Shown: positions 41,609 to 50,512, counted from the stretch's first letter. The stretch is DNA of 64,000 nucleotides from Aquariibacter albus (GCF_014145335.1 NZ_JACIVI010000001.1:744001-808000); one strand, 5' to 3'. Translations and numbers: made by a program. Notes: generated from the sequence alone by a model not told the origin.

Positions 41609-42202
41609 ATGGACCGCCGCGCCGCCGCGCGCCGCCGGTCCGGGCCCGTGCCGACGGTGCGGGTCTGGGATCGCTTCGTGCGCTTCTTCCACTGGAGCCT
41701 GGTCGCCAGCTTCTTCGGCGCCTGGCTGAGCCGCGACGACTTGCGCAACCTGCACGAATGGCTCGGCTGGCTTGCGCTGGGCCTGGTGGCCGCGCGCATC
41801 GTCTGGGGCTTCGTCGGCCGCGGCGCGGCCCGCTTCGACCACTTCGTGCCGCGCCCGGCCACCCTGCGCGCCTACCTGCTGGCGATGCGGCGGGGCCGCG
41901 AGCCGCGCCACCTGGGCCACAACCCGGCCGCGGCGGTGATGATCCTGTTCCTGCTGGCCGCCGTCGTCGGCATCGGCGGCACCGGCTGGATGATGACGCT
42001 CGACCGCTGGTGGGGTGTCGAATGGGTCGAGGAACTGCATGAAGGCCTGGTCGAGCTCACGCTGATCGCCGTGGCCGTGCATGTGGCCGCTGCCGTGTTC
42101 GAGAGCTGGCGGCACCGCGAGAACCTGATCCTCGCGATGTTCACCGGCCGCAAGCGGGCCGGCCCCGAGGCGGCGGATCCCGCCGCCTCCGACCGGACCT
42201 GA
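41609..42202 (+). CDS. Cytochrome b561-type membrane protein
   Basis: The 197-aa inner-membrane protein has four hydrophobic helices with His residues in the expected places: VRFFHWSLVASFFGAWL, LHEWLGWLALGLVAARIVWGF, HNPAAAVMILFLLAAVVG and LHEGLVELTLIAVAVHVAA. This is the di-heme b-type cytochrome fold of the CybB/HupC group that transfers electrons between quinol and periplasmic partners. It is 5 nt after the PepSY gene and surely cotranscribed. A reductase role for periplasmic copper or another acceptor is possible but unproven. Confidence 0.92.
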   Translation: MDRRAAARRRSGPVPTVRVWDRFVRFFHWSLVASFFGAWLSRDDLRNLHEWLGWLALGLVAARIVWGFVGRGAARFDHFVPRPATLRAYLLAMRRGREPRHLGHNPAAAVMILFLLAAVVGIGGTGWMMTLDRWWGVEWVEELHEGLVELTLIAVAVHVAAAVFESWRHRENLILAMFTGRKRAGPEAADPAASDRT

Positions 42203-42259
42203 GCGTGCCGGCCGGCCACCGGCCGCGGGCCGCGCCTGCGGCTCTGCTACACCCGCGGG

Positions 42260-42574
42260 ATGCACACCCTCCCGCCTTCCTTCCTGGCCTTGCACCCGAG
42301 CCCGCCGCGCGGCTGGCGCGCCCCCGAGCTGGCCGCCCTGAGCGAGCGTCACGAGTTCTGTGAGGACCTGGCCCAGAGCCTGGCCGAGAGCTGCCGCGGC
42401 CTGCCCGGCGCCCTGGGCGTCACGGCCGACGATGTGCTGGCGCGCTGCCACCGTGGCCTGGCGGGTCCGGAGGCTGGCGTCAGCCCCGCCGAGTCGGTCT
42501 GGGTGCTCCGCCGCCTGGCCGAGCTGCTGGGCTGGCGCGATCCCGGCGACTGGCTCGACCCCGCCGCCCGCTAA
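42260..42574 (+). CDS. Hypothetical protein, leaderless-type start
   Basis: The 104-aa product was not recognised. It is mostly helical by composition (ELAALSERHEFCEDLAQSLAESC, ADDVLARCHRGLAG, AESVWVLRRLAELLGW) and has three Cys. No signal peptide or membrane segment is seen. TACACC after TGC ends six bases before the ATG (42248-42253), the leaderless arrangement seen at dnaE. It closes the rightward metal run and is convergent with the radical SAM gene. Confidence 0.65.
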   Translation: MHTLPPSFLALHPSPPRGWRAPELAALSERHEFCEDLAQSLAESCRGLPGALGVTADDVLARCHRGLAGPEAGVSPAESVWVLRRLAELLGWRDPGDWLDPAAR

Positions 42575-42605
42575 GGCCGGCGCCGCGCCACCCGGCCCTG
42601 CGGCC

Positions 42606-44171
42606 TCAGGCGGTCGCCGCCGTCGCGGCGGCCGAGTGGCCCGCCAGCGTGCCCATCATCCGGGCCAGCGAGGCATCGTCATGCCGCAGCACCGCCTGCA
42701 CGGTCAGGCAGGGGCTGCTGAGCACCACGTTGCGCACCAGCAGTTCCGGATCGAGCGGCAGGCTGCGGATCAGCGCTTCCACCTCGGCCAGGCGGCGGCG
42801 CACGGCCAGAGCCTCGGGCTCGGCCAGGCGCTGCTCGGCCAGATAGGCCTCGCCGCTGGCGCGCAGGTAGCTGAACAGGAAGTCCAGCCGCGGCATCTCC
42901 TCGCCGCAGGCCAGCAGCGCGTCGGCCGGGGCATGCGCGCGCACGCGCAGGTCCAGCTCGCGGCGAACCACCTCGGCCAGCAGCCGCTCGCCCCGGGCCT
43001 CGGCCTGCCCCAGCAGCCCGACCAGGGGCGAGAACTTCGCGTGCGCCTGCACGGCCGATTCGGCCCAGTGGCGCAGCTGCAGGCGCAGGCCCTCGAACGC
43101 CTGCGCGTTGTCCCGTTCCAGGGCCGAGCCCTGCGGGCAGTCCACCGCGTCGTAGCGCTGCGACAGGGCCCGCAGCGCCTCGATCGACAGACTGCGCAGC
43201 GAGGCGCCGGCCGGCTGGGACACCACGTTGAAGTGAATCCGCACGCCATGGCCGTTGCACCAGTCGAGCAGGTCCGGGATCTCGTCGGCATTGACCGGCA
43301 TCGGGCACACGGCCATCGACAGCCGCCCCTGGCCGGCCAGGCGCTCGACGAAGGCATCCACATTGCGCATGACCTGCGCGTAGTTCGCGCCGACGCGGAT
43401 CTTTTCGTAGGTGGACTTCACGCGGCTGTCGATGGACATCACCAGCAGGCCGTTGAGCCGGTCCAGCACGCGCTTGACCCGCTCGTTGAGCACGGTGCCG
43501 TTGGTGGTGATGACCACCTCCATGCCTTCGTTGAGCTCGATCATCGCGTCCCAGATCTCGTGATAGATCGGGATCAGAAAGGGTTCGCCGCCGTAGAAGC
43601 GGGCTCGCTTGAGGTGCGGGATGAACTCGCGCAGCTGGGTGACGAAGGCGCTGTCGTAGGGGCAGGGAATCGGCGGCAGCTTCTCGCGCTTCTCGCGGAT
43701 CAGCGAGGAGAACCAGCCATTGCACATCGAGCACTCGAGGTTGCAGGTGTTCGACAGCTCGAAGTCCATCTGGCGCGGGTAGGGGCCCGGCGCACGGCTG
43801 AGCCGGTCCTTCGCGCGCTGCAGCCAGCCGACGGGCGCGGCCGGCGCGGGCGCCAGCGAGTCGAAGGCCCGTGCCACCATGCCCTGGAAGTTGCCGGCCT
43901 CGTAGGGCAGCGCGCACAGCCGGCAGCCGCCAGCCAGCGGGGTCTCGGGCGTGAGCATGGCCGCTTCCAGGGCCTTGCGGTGGGCGCTGTCCCAAAGCTC
44001 GCGGACGCTGGACTGCGGGTACTGGCCGTAGGCCTCGCTGCGGTTGTAGCAGCAGGCACCGACCGTGCCGGTCATGCCGAAGTACATGTTCAGCGCCGGG
44101 GCGTGGCACAGCGCCCGGGTGTCGGCGCAGTGGCGCTGGGCGTCGTAGGCCGCGCGTCGGGAGGTGTTCAT
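42606..44171 (-). CDS. Radical SAM protein with N-terminal SPASM-like Cys cluster (twitch-type)
   Basis: The 521-aa product has the radical SAM motif CNLECSMC near residue 147, followed by GGEPFLIP, the VVITTNGTVLNERV strand and LLVMSIDS, as in peptide- and protein-modifying enzymes. In front of the core lies a Cys-rich segment: CADTRALCHAP, NMYFGMTGTVGACCYNRSEAYGQYP, SVRELWDSA and GGCRLC, which reads like a SPASM/twitch auxiliary cluster domain that is normally C-terminal. The C-terminal 200 residues are helical and unassigned. No precursor-peptide gene or maturase partner is adjacent. The leader is C-rich (CCCTGCCCTGCCC) without a Shine-Dalgarno site. Substrate unknown. Confidence 0.88.
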   Translation of the reverse strand: MNTSRRAAYDAQRHCADTRALCHAPALNMYFGMTGTVGACCYNRSEAYGQYPQSSVRELWDSAHRKALEAAMLTPETPLAGGCRLCALPYEAGNFQGMVARAFDSLAPAPAAPVGWLQRAKDRLSRAPGPYPRQMDFELSNTCNLECSMCNGWFSSLIREKREKLPPIPCPYDSAFVTQLREFIPHLKRARFYGGEPFLIPIYHEIWDAMIELNEGMEVVITTNGTVLNERVKRVLDRLNGLLVMSIDSRVKSTYEKIRVGANYAQVMRNVDAFVERLAGQGRLSMAVCPMPVNADEIPDLLDWCNGHGVRIHFNVVSQPAGASLRSLSIEALRALSQRYDAVDCPQGSALERDNAQAFEGLRLQLRHWAESAVQAHAKFSPLVGLLGQAEARGERLLAEVVRRELDLRVRAHAPADALLACGEEMPRLDFLFSYLRASGEAYLAEQRLAEPEALAVRRRLAEVEALIRSLPLDPELLVRNVVLSSPCLTVQAVLRHDDASLARMMGTLAGHSAAATAATA

Positions 44172-44343
44172 CGGGGCAAGGGCAGGGCAGGGCGAAAGCG
44201 CGCCGCATCGTCTCAGCTGAGGCCAAGCCGCACAAGGCCGGGTCGGCCCCGGGGTCTGCGGGCCTTTGGGGGCCGATGAGACAATCCCGACGGTTTTCCG
44301 CAGGCTCTCCCGCCCCGCGCAGCCCCCGCCTCCGCCCCCGACC

Positions 44344-45114
44344 ATGTTTGCCCGCCTGCGCGAAGACATCGCCTGCATCCTCGAACGCGACCCGGCCGCG
44401 CGTTCGGCCTTCGAGGTGCTCACCTGCTACCCGGGCCTGCATGCCATCGTCATCCACCGCTGGGCCCATGCCTGCTGGCGGCGGCGCTGGTTCTGGCTGG
44501 GGCGCTTCCTGTCGCAGACCGGCCGCTTCCTGACCGGCATCGAGATCCACCCGGGCGCCACCCTGGGCCATCGCGTCTTCATCGACCACGGCATGGGTGT
44601 CGTCATCGGCGAGACCGCCGAAGTCGGCGACGACTGCACCATCTACCAGGGCGTCACCCTGGGCGGCACCTCGCTCTACAAGGGCGCCAAGCGCCATCCC
44701 ACCCTGGGCAAGGGCGTGATCGTCGGCGCCAATTCGCAGGTGCTGGGCGGCTTCACGGTGGGCGATGGCGCGCGCATCGGCTCCAGCGCCGTCGTCGTCA
44801 AGCCCGTGCCGGCCGGGGCGACCGCCGTGGGCAACCCTGCGCGCATCCTGCATGCGCCCGACGATGCGGCCCGCGAGGCCGCCGCTGCCAAGATGGGCTT
44901 CTCGGCCTACGGCGTCACCCAGGGCGACGACCCCGTCTCGCAGGCCATGCGCGGCCTGATCGATTCCGCCGCCGGCCACGAGCACCAGATCGCCATGCTC
45001 TGGCAGGCGCTGGACACGCTGATCAAGGCGCAGAACCCCGAAGTCTGCGTGCCCGGCGATGCGCAGCGCGCCGAGGCCTTCGACGCCGAGGGGCTCAAGG
45101 GCCTGGTGAAGTGA
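44344..45114 (+). CDS. cysE: Serine O-acetyltransferase
   Basis: CysE acetylates serine with acetyl-CoA, the first step of cysteine synthesis. The 256-aa product has the helical N-terminal domain ([20 protein letters not shown]) and a left-handed beta-helix with hexapeptide repeats: [45 protein letters not shown] is present as consecutive blocks, then VGNPARIL. The catalytic His and Asp of [10 protein letters not shown] are kept. The C-terminal tail continues about 70 residues past the helix, as in the EpsC/CysE group of Burkholderiales. GACAAT at 44278-44283 may be the -10. Confidence 0.95.
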   Translation: MFARLREDIACILERDPAARSAFEVLTCYPGLHAIVIHRWAHACWRRRWFWLGRFLSQTGRFLTGIEIHPGATLGHRVFIDHGMGVVIGETAEVGDDCTIYQGVTLGGTSLYKGAKRHPTLGKGVIVGANSQVLGGFTVGDGARIGSSAVVVKPVPAGATAVGNPARILHAPDDAAREAAAAKMGFSAYGVTQGDDPVSQAMRGLIDSAAGHEHQIAMLWQALDTLIKAQNPEVCVPGDAQRAEAFDAEGLKGLVK

Positions 45115-45224
45115 GGGAAGGGCGGCCCCGGGCCGGCGCCCGGTGCAGCCCGCTCCGCTGAGCGGGTCACGCCGGCCGGGAGCCCGCCGCACCCCGGCCG
45201 TGCCCGGCGGACAGGGCTTGCGGA

Positions 45225-45255
45225 CCGCGTCCTGATGCCATCCTGATGCCCGGCG
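45225..45255 (+). promoter_or_regulatory. Direct-repeat operator upstream of the KdpD-like kinase gene
   Basis: Two consecutive 11-mers, CCTGATGCCAT (45231-45241) and CCTGATGCCCG (45242-45252), are preceded by CCGCGT. The same 31-nt arrangement occurs at 47710-47740 before kup, identical at 25 of 31 positions. The 11-nt period fits an OmpR/KdpE-type dimer. It lies only 20 nt before the annotated ATG. Confidence 0.6.
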
Positions 45256-45271
45256 TGGCAGGCTTCGCCCC

Positions 45272-46954
45272 ATGGCACCGCTCGCCGCTCCCCCGTCTCC
45301 TGCCCGCCGGCCTGGGTCGTCCGGGCGCACGCTGGCGGCGGCGGCCCTGCTGTGGGGCCTCACGGCCCTGGCCCTGGCCGCCCTCGACGGCCGGGTCGAG
45401 CATGCCACCCTCGCGCTGCTGCTCGTGCTGGCCGCGGCACTGAGCGGCCTGCTCCTGCCGCCCGGGCCCTCGGTGGCGGTCTGCACGCTGGCGGTGGCCG
45501 CCTTCAACTGGAGCCTGGTGCCGCCGCGTGGCAGCCTGCGCGTGGCCCTGCAGCCCGATGTGCTGCTGCTGGCCACCACCGTGCTGGTCGGCGGCCTGGT
45601 GGCGGCCCTGGTCGCACGCCAGCGCCGCGCGGCCGAGCGTGCCGCCGCCCAGGCCACACGGGCCGAGGCCCGCCGCGCCTGGGCCGAGGCCCTGCGCGGG
45701 GCTGCTCATCCGCGCGAGCTGGCCGCGGCCCTGCTCGACCGCCTCCGCGAGGGCCTGCGCGATCGGCCCGGCCTCCTCGGCGCCAGCCTCTGGCTGCCCG
45801 CCGCCGGGTCCTGGCCCGAGGCCTGGGTGGGCGACCCACCCGGCGCCGAACAGCGGGAGGGCGCCGGCCTGGCCCATCGCCTCGGCCGTGCCTTCGGCCC
45901 CGGCACCGGCCACCACGAGGCGTCATCGGCCTGGATCCTGCCGCTGCCCGGCCCGCAGGGCCCGGAGGGTGTGCTGGTGCTGGGCCTGGCGCGGGCCGAG
46001 CGCGGCCCGGCCGACCCGGTCTGGGCCGAGGGCCTGGCCGCGCTGCCGGAGCTGCTGGAGCCCTATGCCGAGGCCCTGGCCCAGGCCCGCCTGCGCGAGG
46101 CCGCCGCCGCCGCCCGCGCCGAGGCCGAGGCCACCACCCTGCGCAACACCCTGCTGGCGTCGATTGCCCACGACCAGCGCACGCCGCTGGCCGCCCTGCT
46201 GGGCGCGGCCACCGCCTTGCGCGAGACCGACCGCCCGCTGGACCCGGCCCGCCGCGCCGCCCTGCTCGACACCGTGATCGAGGAGGCCGAGGGCCTGGTC
46301 CGCCTGAGCGAGAACAGCCTGCAGCTCGCCCGGCTGGAGGCGCCCGGCGCGCGGCTGGCGGCGGACTGGGAGTCGGTCGAGGAGATCGTCGCCACCGTGC
46401 TGGCCCGCGCCCGCCGGCATGACCCGGCGCGGCGCCTCAAGGCCCGGGTCGAGCCCGGCCTGCCGCTGCTGCAGGCCGATGCCGCGCGCCTGGTGCAGCT
46501 GCTCGACAACCTGGTCGACAACGCCCTGCGCCATGGCGGCCCCGCCGGCCCGGTGGAGCTGCTGGCCCGACGCCAGGACGGCGGTCTGCTGCTGGCCGTG
46601 CGCGACCGCGGTCCCGGCGTGCCGCTGGCCCTGCGCGAGCGCATCTTCCAGCCCTTCGAACGCGGCCCGCGTGCGCCGGGCGAGGCCGCCCCGCAGCGCC
46701 GCGGCGCCGGCCTGGGCCTGGCCCTGGGCCGGGCCATCGCCGCGGCCCACGGGGGCCGCCTGCGCCTGCGCGCCCGCGCCCACGGCGGCGCCAGCTTCGA
46801 ATGCTGGCTGCCGCTGGCCGCCGATGCGCCCGCCGCCGGCGAGGTGCCGCTGGCGGCCGATCCGGCGTCCGCCCGCTCCGAGCGGCCGGCTCCGGACGGG
46901 CCCGCTGCGCAGCCGGGGCTGCCGGTCCCGCGGCCCCGGGAGACCCCGCCGTGA
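45272..46954 (+). CDS. Shortened KdpD-like sensor histidine kinase
   Basis: The 560-aa inner-membrane kinase begins with four closely packed helices (about 20-115) of the DUF4118 type found in KdpD, followed by a GAF-like region (about 140-270), the DHp His300 in SIAHDQRTPLAALLGAATAL, N-box LLDNLVDNALRHGG, and DRGPGVP plus GAGLGLALGRAIA. It lacks the N-terminal ATP-binding/Usp half of full KdpD (about 890 aa). The usual HDLRTPL is HDQRTPL here. It is coupled to the response regulator by a GTGA overlap and stands upstream of kup, with no kdpFABC genes in view, so it probably senses potassium or turgor for Kup. Confidence 0.9.
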   Translation: MAPLAAPPSPARRPGSSGRTLAAAALLWGLTALALAALDGRVEHATLALLLVLAAALSGLLLPPGPSVAVCTLAVAAFNWSLVPPRGSLRVALQPDVLLLATTVLVGGLVAALVARQRRAAERAAAQATRAEARRAWAEALRGAAHPRELAAALLDRLREGLRDRPGLLGASLWLPAAGSWPEAWVGDPPGAEQREGAGLAHRLGRAFGPGTGHHEASSAWILPLPGPQGPEGVLVLGLARAERGPADPVWAEGLAALPELLEPYAEALAQARLREAAAAARAEAEATTLRNTLLASIAHDQRTPLAALLGAATALRETDRPLDPARRAALLDTVIEEAEGLVRLSENSLQLARLEAPGARLAADWESVEEIVATVLARARRHDPARRLKARVEPGLPLLQADAARLVQLLDNLVDNALRHGGPAGPVELLARRQDGGLLLAVRDRGPGVPLALRERIFQPFERGPRAPGEAAPQRRGAGLGLALGRAIAAAHGGRLRLRARAHGGASFECWLPLAADAPAAGEVPLAADPASARSERPAPDGPAAQPGLPVPRPRETPP

Positions 46955-47688
46955 GCCTGCGCGTGCTGCTGGTCGAGGACGACCCCGTGCTGCGCGCCAC
47001 CCTGCGCGCCGGCCTGGAGGCCGAGGGCCATGCCGTGGCGGCCGCGGCAAGCCGGGCCGATGCCGAGGCCCAGCTCGCCGAAGCCCTGCGCCGCCGCGAG
47101 CCGCCCGAGCTGCTGCTGCTCGACCTGGGCCTGCCCGACGGCGAGGGCGAGGCCCTGCTCGTCCGCCTGCGCGCGCCCGACAGCCCGCTGCGCCTGCCCG
47201 GCCTGCCGGTGCTGGTGATCTCCGCCCGCGAGGACGAGGCCGGCAAGGTCCGCCTGCTCGACGCCGGGGCCGACGACTACCTGGTCAAGCCCTTCGGACT
47301 GCCCGAGCTGCTGGCCCGCATGCGGGTGGCCTGGCGCCACCGCGGCCGCGCGCCCGAGCCGGCCCGCCGCCACTACGTCCGTGACGGCCTGGCGGTGGAC
47401 CTGGCCGCCCACCGCGTCCGCCTGCACGGCGCCGAGGTGCATCTGACCCCCACCGAATTCCGCCTGCTCGCCTGCCTGGTGCGCGGCGCCGGCCGCGTGC
47501 GCACCCACCGCCAGCTGCTCGCCGAGGTCTGGGGGCCGGACTGCGTCGAGCAGACCCACTACCTGCGGCTCTACATGGCCCAGCTGCGCGCCAAGCTGGA
47601 GGCCGAGCCCGCCGACCCGCGCCGCCTGCTGACCGAGCCGGGCGTGGGCTACCGCCTGGTCGAGCCCGAGCCCGACGAGGGCACCTGA
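46951..47688 (+). CDS. KdpE-like OmpR-family response regulator
   Basis: The 245-aa regulator starts at a GTG overlapping the kinase stop. The receiver has LLVEDD, phospho-acceptor Asp58 in LLLDLGLPDG, Ser in VISARED and Lys in DYLVKPFG. The output domain has LTPTEFRLLACLVR, the recognition helix region TDYLRLYMAQLRAKLE-like THYLRLYMAQLRAKLE, and GVGYRLVEPE. THYLRxYMxxLRxKLE wording is typical of KdpE. Likely target sites are the direct repeats at 45225-45255 and 47710-47740. Confidence 0.93.
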   Translation: MSLRVLLVEDDPVLRATLRAGLEAEGHAVAAAASRADAEAQLAEALRRREPPELLLLDLGLPDGEGEALLVRLRAPDSPLRLPGLPVLVISAREDEAGKVRLLDAGADDYLVKPFGLPELLARMRVAWRHRGRAPEPARRHYVRDGLAVDLAAHRVRLHGAEVHLTPTEFRLLACLVRGAGRVRTHRQLLAEVWGPDCVEQTHYLRLYMAQLRAKLEAEPADPRRLLTEPGVGYRLVEPEPDEGT

Positions 47689-47709
47689 GCCCGCACGCCA
47701 TCCCGGCCG

Positions 47710-47740
47710 CCGCGTCCTTATGCGGCCCTGATGCCGCGCG
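47710..47740 (+). promoter_or_regulatory. Direct-repeat operator upstream of kup
   Basis: CCTTATGCGGC (47716-47726) and CCTGATGCCGC (47727-47737) follow CCGCGT, matching the element before the kinase gene at 25 of 31 positions. It lies 10 nt before the first possible kup start and 52 nt before the second (47790), which argues for the downstream start or a very short leader. Confidence 0.6.
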
Positions 47741-47747
47741 GCGGAGC

Positions 47748-49691
47748 ATGAAGCCCTCTCCGCTCCGGGCCCCTCGCGGCCCCGACCCCATGGCTTCCCT
47801 TCCCCAAGGGGCCGGCGCCGTGCCGGCCCCCCGCGCCACCCAGGCCGCCCTCACCGTGGCCGCGCTCGGCGTGGTCTATGGCGACATCGGCACCAGCCCG
47901 CTCTACACCGTCAAGGAGGTCTTCGCCCCCGCCACCGGCGTGCCGCTGGATGCGCCGCACCTGGTGGGCGCCGTCTCGGTCATCGTCTGGACGCTGCTGC
48001 TCGTCGTCTCGCTCAAGTACGTGCTGCTGGTGCTGCGTGCCGACCACCACGGCGAGGGCGGTGCCCTGGCCCTGGCCGCCCGCGTCGCCGGCCTGATGGA
48101 CGGTCGGCCGGCGCAGCGCACCCTCGTGCTGGCCCTGGGCCTCGCCGCGGCCACGCTGTTCTATGGCGACAGCCTGATCACCCCGGCCATCTCGGTGCTG
48201 GGGGCGATGGAGGGCCTGGCCGTCGCCTCGCCCGCGCTGGCGCACTGGACGCTGCCGGCCGCGGTGCTGATCCTGGCCGGGCTCTTCCTGGTGCAGCGCT
48301 TCGGCACGGCCCGGGTGGGCACGGCCTTCGGGCCCATCATCGCCCTGTGGTTCTTCACGCTGGCGCTGACCGGCGTCGTGCAGATCGCGCAGACCCCGGC
48401 CATCCTGGCGGCGCTGAACCCGCTGGCGGCCGTCGGCTTCCTGGCCGATCGCGGCCCCGGCCTCCTGCTGGTTCTGGGCGCCATCGTGCTGGCCGTCACC
48501 GGCGCCGAGGCGCTCTATGCCGACCTGGGCCACTTCGGCCGCCAGCCCATCGCCCGGGCCTGGAGCTTCTTCGTCTTCCCGGCCCTGGCCCTGCATTACC
48601 TGGGGCAGGGCGCGCTGCTGATGGCCGAGCCGGCCGCCCTGGAGAACCCCTTCTTCCGGATGTTCCCCGCCTGGGCCCTGTGGCCGGCCCTGGGCCTGGC
48701 GACCCTGGCGGCCATCATCGCCTCGCAGGCGGTGATCTCGGGGGCCTACTCGGTCACCCGGCAGGCCATGCAGCTCGGCTTCCTGCCGCGGCTGACGGTG
48801 CGCCACACCTCGGCGGCGGCTTCGGGGCAGATCTACATGCCGGTCGTCAATGCCGTGCTGCTGGCCGGCGTGCTGGCGGCGGTGCTGGGCTTCGGCAGCT
48901 CCTCGGCGCTGGCGGCCGCCTACGGCATCGCCGTCACCCTGACCATGGGCATCACCGGCCTGCTGGTGGCCGTGCTCGCGCGCCGCGCCTGGGGCTGGCC
49001 GCGGCTGCGGGTCGGCCTGCTGCTGGCCGGTCTGCTCGGGCTGGACGGGCTGATGATCGGCGGCTGCCTGATCAAGTTCGCCGACGGCGGCTGGTTCCCC
49101 CTGGCCCTGGGCGGCCTGCTGGGCCTGGGCATGGCGCTGTGGGCGCGTGGCCGCCATCGCCTGCTGGCCGCGCTGCGCCGCGACGGCCTCGCGCTGGACG
49201 ACTTCGTCGCCCGCCTCGCCGCCGACCCGCTGCCGCGCATCGCCCGCACCGCCATCTACCCCTCGGCCGACGCGCAGACCGTGCCGCAGGCCCTGCTGCA
49301 CAACCTCAAGCACCACCAGCATCTGCACGCCCGCAACCTGGTGCTCACCGTGCGCTTTGCCGACAGCCCCTGGGTGCCGGCCGGACAGCGCCTGAGCGTG
49401 CAGCCCCTGGGCCAGGGCTTCTGGCGGGTCGGCGTGGCCTTCGGCTTCATGGAAGAGCCCGACCTGCCGCAGGCCCTGGCCGGTCTGGCCGCGCACGGCC
49501 TGCCCATCGAGCCCGCCGCCACGAGCTACTTCCTCAGCCGCGAAACCCTGCTGCCGCGGGCCGCGGGCGGTCCTTCGGCCTGGGCCGACCGGGTCTTCGC
49601 CGCCATGAGCCGCCAGGCCCGCGGCGTGGCCGGCTTCTTCCGCCTGCCCGAGGGCGCGGTGGTCGAGCTGGGCACCCGGCTGCGGCTGTGA
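47748..49691 (+). CDS. kup: Kup-type potassium uptake transporter
   Basis: Kup is a K+/H+ symporter of the KUP/HAK/KT family in the inner membrane. The product (647 aa from 47748) has the N-terminal signature GVVYGDIGTSPLYTVKEVF, twelve hydrophobic helices over the first 440 residues (including LFYGDSLITPAISVLGAMEGL and GAEALYADLGHFGRQPI) and a soluble C-terminal domain. The start could instead be the ATG at 47790 (MASLPQG), which would leave room for a promoter at the repeat element. Physical linkage to a KdpD/KdpE-like pair suggests that this pair controls it. Confidence 0.95.
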   Translation: MKPSPLRAPRGPDPMASLPQGAGAVPAPRATQAALTVAALGVVYGDIGTSPLYTVKEVFAPATGVPLDAPHLVGAVSVIVWTLLLVVSLKYVLLVLRADHHGEGGALALAARVAGLMDGRPAQRTLVLALGLAAATLFYGDSLITPAISVLGAMEGLAVASPALAHWTLPAAVLILAGLFLVQRFGTARVGTAFGPIIALWFFTLALTGVVQIAQTPAILAALNPLAAVGFLADRGPGLLLVLGAIVLAVTGAEALYADLGHFGRQPIARAWSFFVFPALALHYLGQGALLMAEPAALENPFFRMFPAWALWPALGLATLAAIIASQAVISGAYSVTRQAMQLGFLPRLTVRHTSAAASGQIYMPVVNAVLLAGVLAAVLGFGSSSALAAAYGIAVTLTMGITGLLVAVLARRAWGWPRLRVGLLLAGLLGLDGLMIGGCLIKFADGGWFPLALGGLLGLGMALWARGRHRLLAALRRDGLALDDFVARLAADPLPRIARTAIYPSADAQTVPQALLHNLKHHQHLHARNLVLTVRFADSPWVPAGQRLSVQPLGQGFWRVGVAFGFMEEPDLPQALAGLAAHGLPIEPAATSYFLSRETLLPRAAGGPSAWADRVFAAMSRQARGVAGFFRLPEGAVVELGTRLRL

Positions 49692-49768
49692 GACCGGCGG
49701 GCGGCCCGCCACCGTTCCGCCCCGGCGGCCGTCATCGCGCTGTCGCCCTGCGGGCACAGACTGTTGCG

Positions 49769-50488
49769 ATGCCCTGGCCCGCCCCGCACGCCCATCGCCG
49801 CCGGCCGATCCGGCGCAGCGTGGCCGTCCTCGGCCTGCTGGGGCTGGCCACCGCACCGGCCTGGGCCGCCCGCCCCATGGTCACCGACGACGCCCGCCTG
49901 GTCGATCCGCAGGCCTGCCAGCTCGAAACCTGGCGCCGTGTCGGCCCCGAGGGCGGCGAAAGCTGGGCCCTGCCGGCCTGCAACCCGGCCGGCGGGCTGG
50001 AACTGACGCTGGGCGGTGCGCGCCAGCGCGGCGAGGGCCCGGCCACCGATGCCGTGCTGCTGCAGGCCAAAACCCTGTTCCGTCCCCTCACGCCGGGCGA
50101 CTGGGGCTACGGCCTGGCCGTGGGCACCGTCCAGCGACCCGGCCCGGCCGACGAGTTCTACGCCTACCTGCCCTTCAGCCGCTCCTTCGGGCTGGACGAA
50201 CTGCTGCTGCACGCCAACCTGGGCCTGCTGCACGAAGGCGCCACCCGGCGCGAGCGCCTGAGCTGGGGCCTGGGCCTGGAATGGGCCGTCGCGCCCCGCC
50301 TGGGCGGCATCGCCGAAGTCTTCGACCAGGCGGCCGGCCGGCCCATGGTCCAGATCGGCCTGCGCAGCTGGCTGCTGCCCGGGCGGCTGCAACTGGACGC
50401 CACCGCCGGCGAACGCCTGGGCGGCGAGCCCCGCAGCCGCTGGCTCAGCCTGGGCCTGCGCCTGCTGACCCCGCCCTTCCTGCCCTGA
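49769..50488 (+). CDS. Exported, probably outer-membrane barrel protein
   Basis: The 239-aa product has an Arg-rich signal peptide ending APAWAAR, then short alternating strands with aromatic girdles (YGLAVGTVQRPGPADEFYAYLPFSR in two pieces, LLLHANLGLLHEG, RLSWGLGLEWAVAPRLGGIAEVF, final RWLSLGLRLLTPPFLP). This resembles small outer-membrane proteins of the MetA/phenol-degradation transporter type. No Shine-Dalgarno site: CAGACT ends six bases before the ATG (49757-49762). Follows kup by 77 nt; probably its own unit. Confidence 0.75.
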   Translation: MPWPAPHAHRRRPIRRSVAVLGLLGLATAPAWAARPMVTDDARLVDPQACQLETWRRVGPEGGESWALPACNPAGGLELTLGGARQRGEGPATDAVLLQAKTLFRPLTPGDWGYGLAVGTVQRPGPADEFYAYLPFSRSFGLDELLLHANLGLLHEGATRRERLSWGLGLEWAVAPRLGGIAEVFDQAAGRPMVQIGLRSWLLPGRLQLDATAGERLGGEPRSRWLSLGLRLLTPPFLP

Positions 50489-50512
50489 GCGCCGTCGGCG
50501 CGGCCGCCAAGC

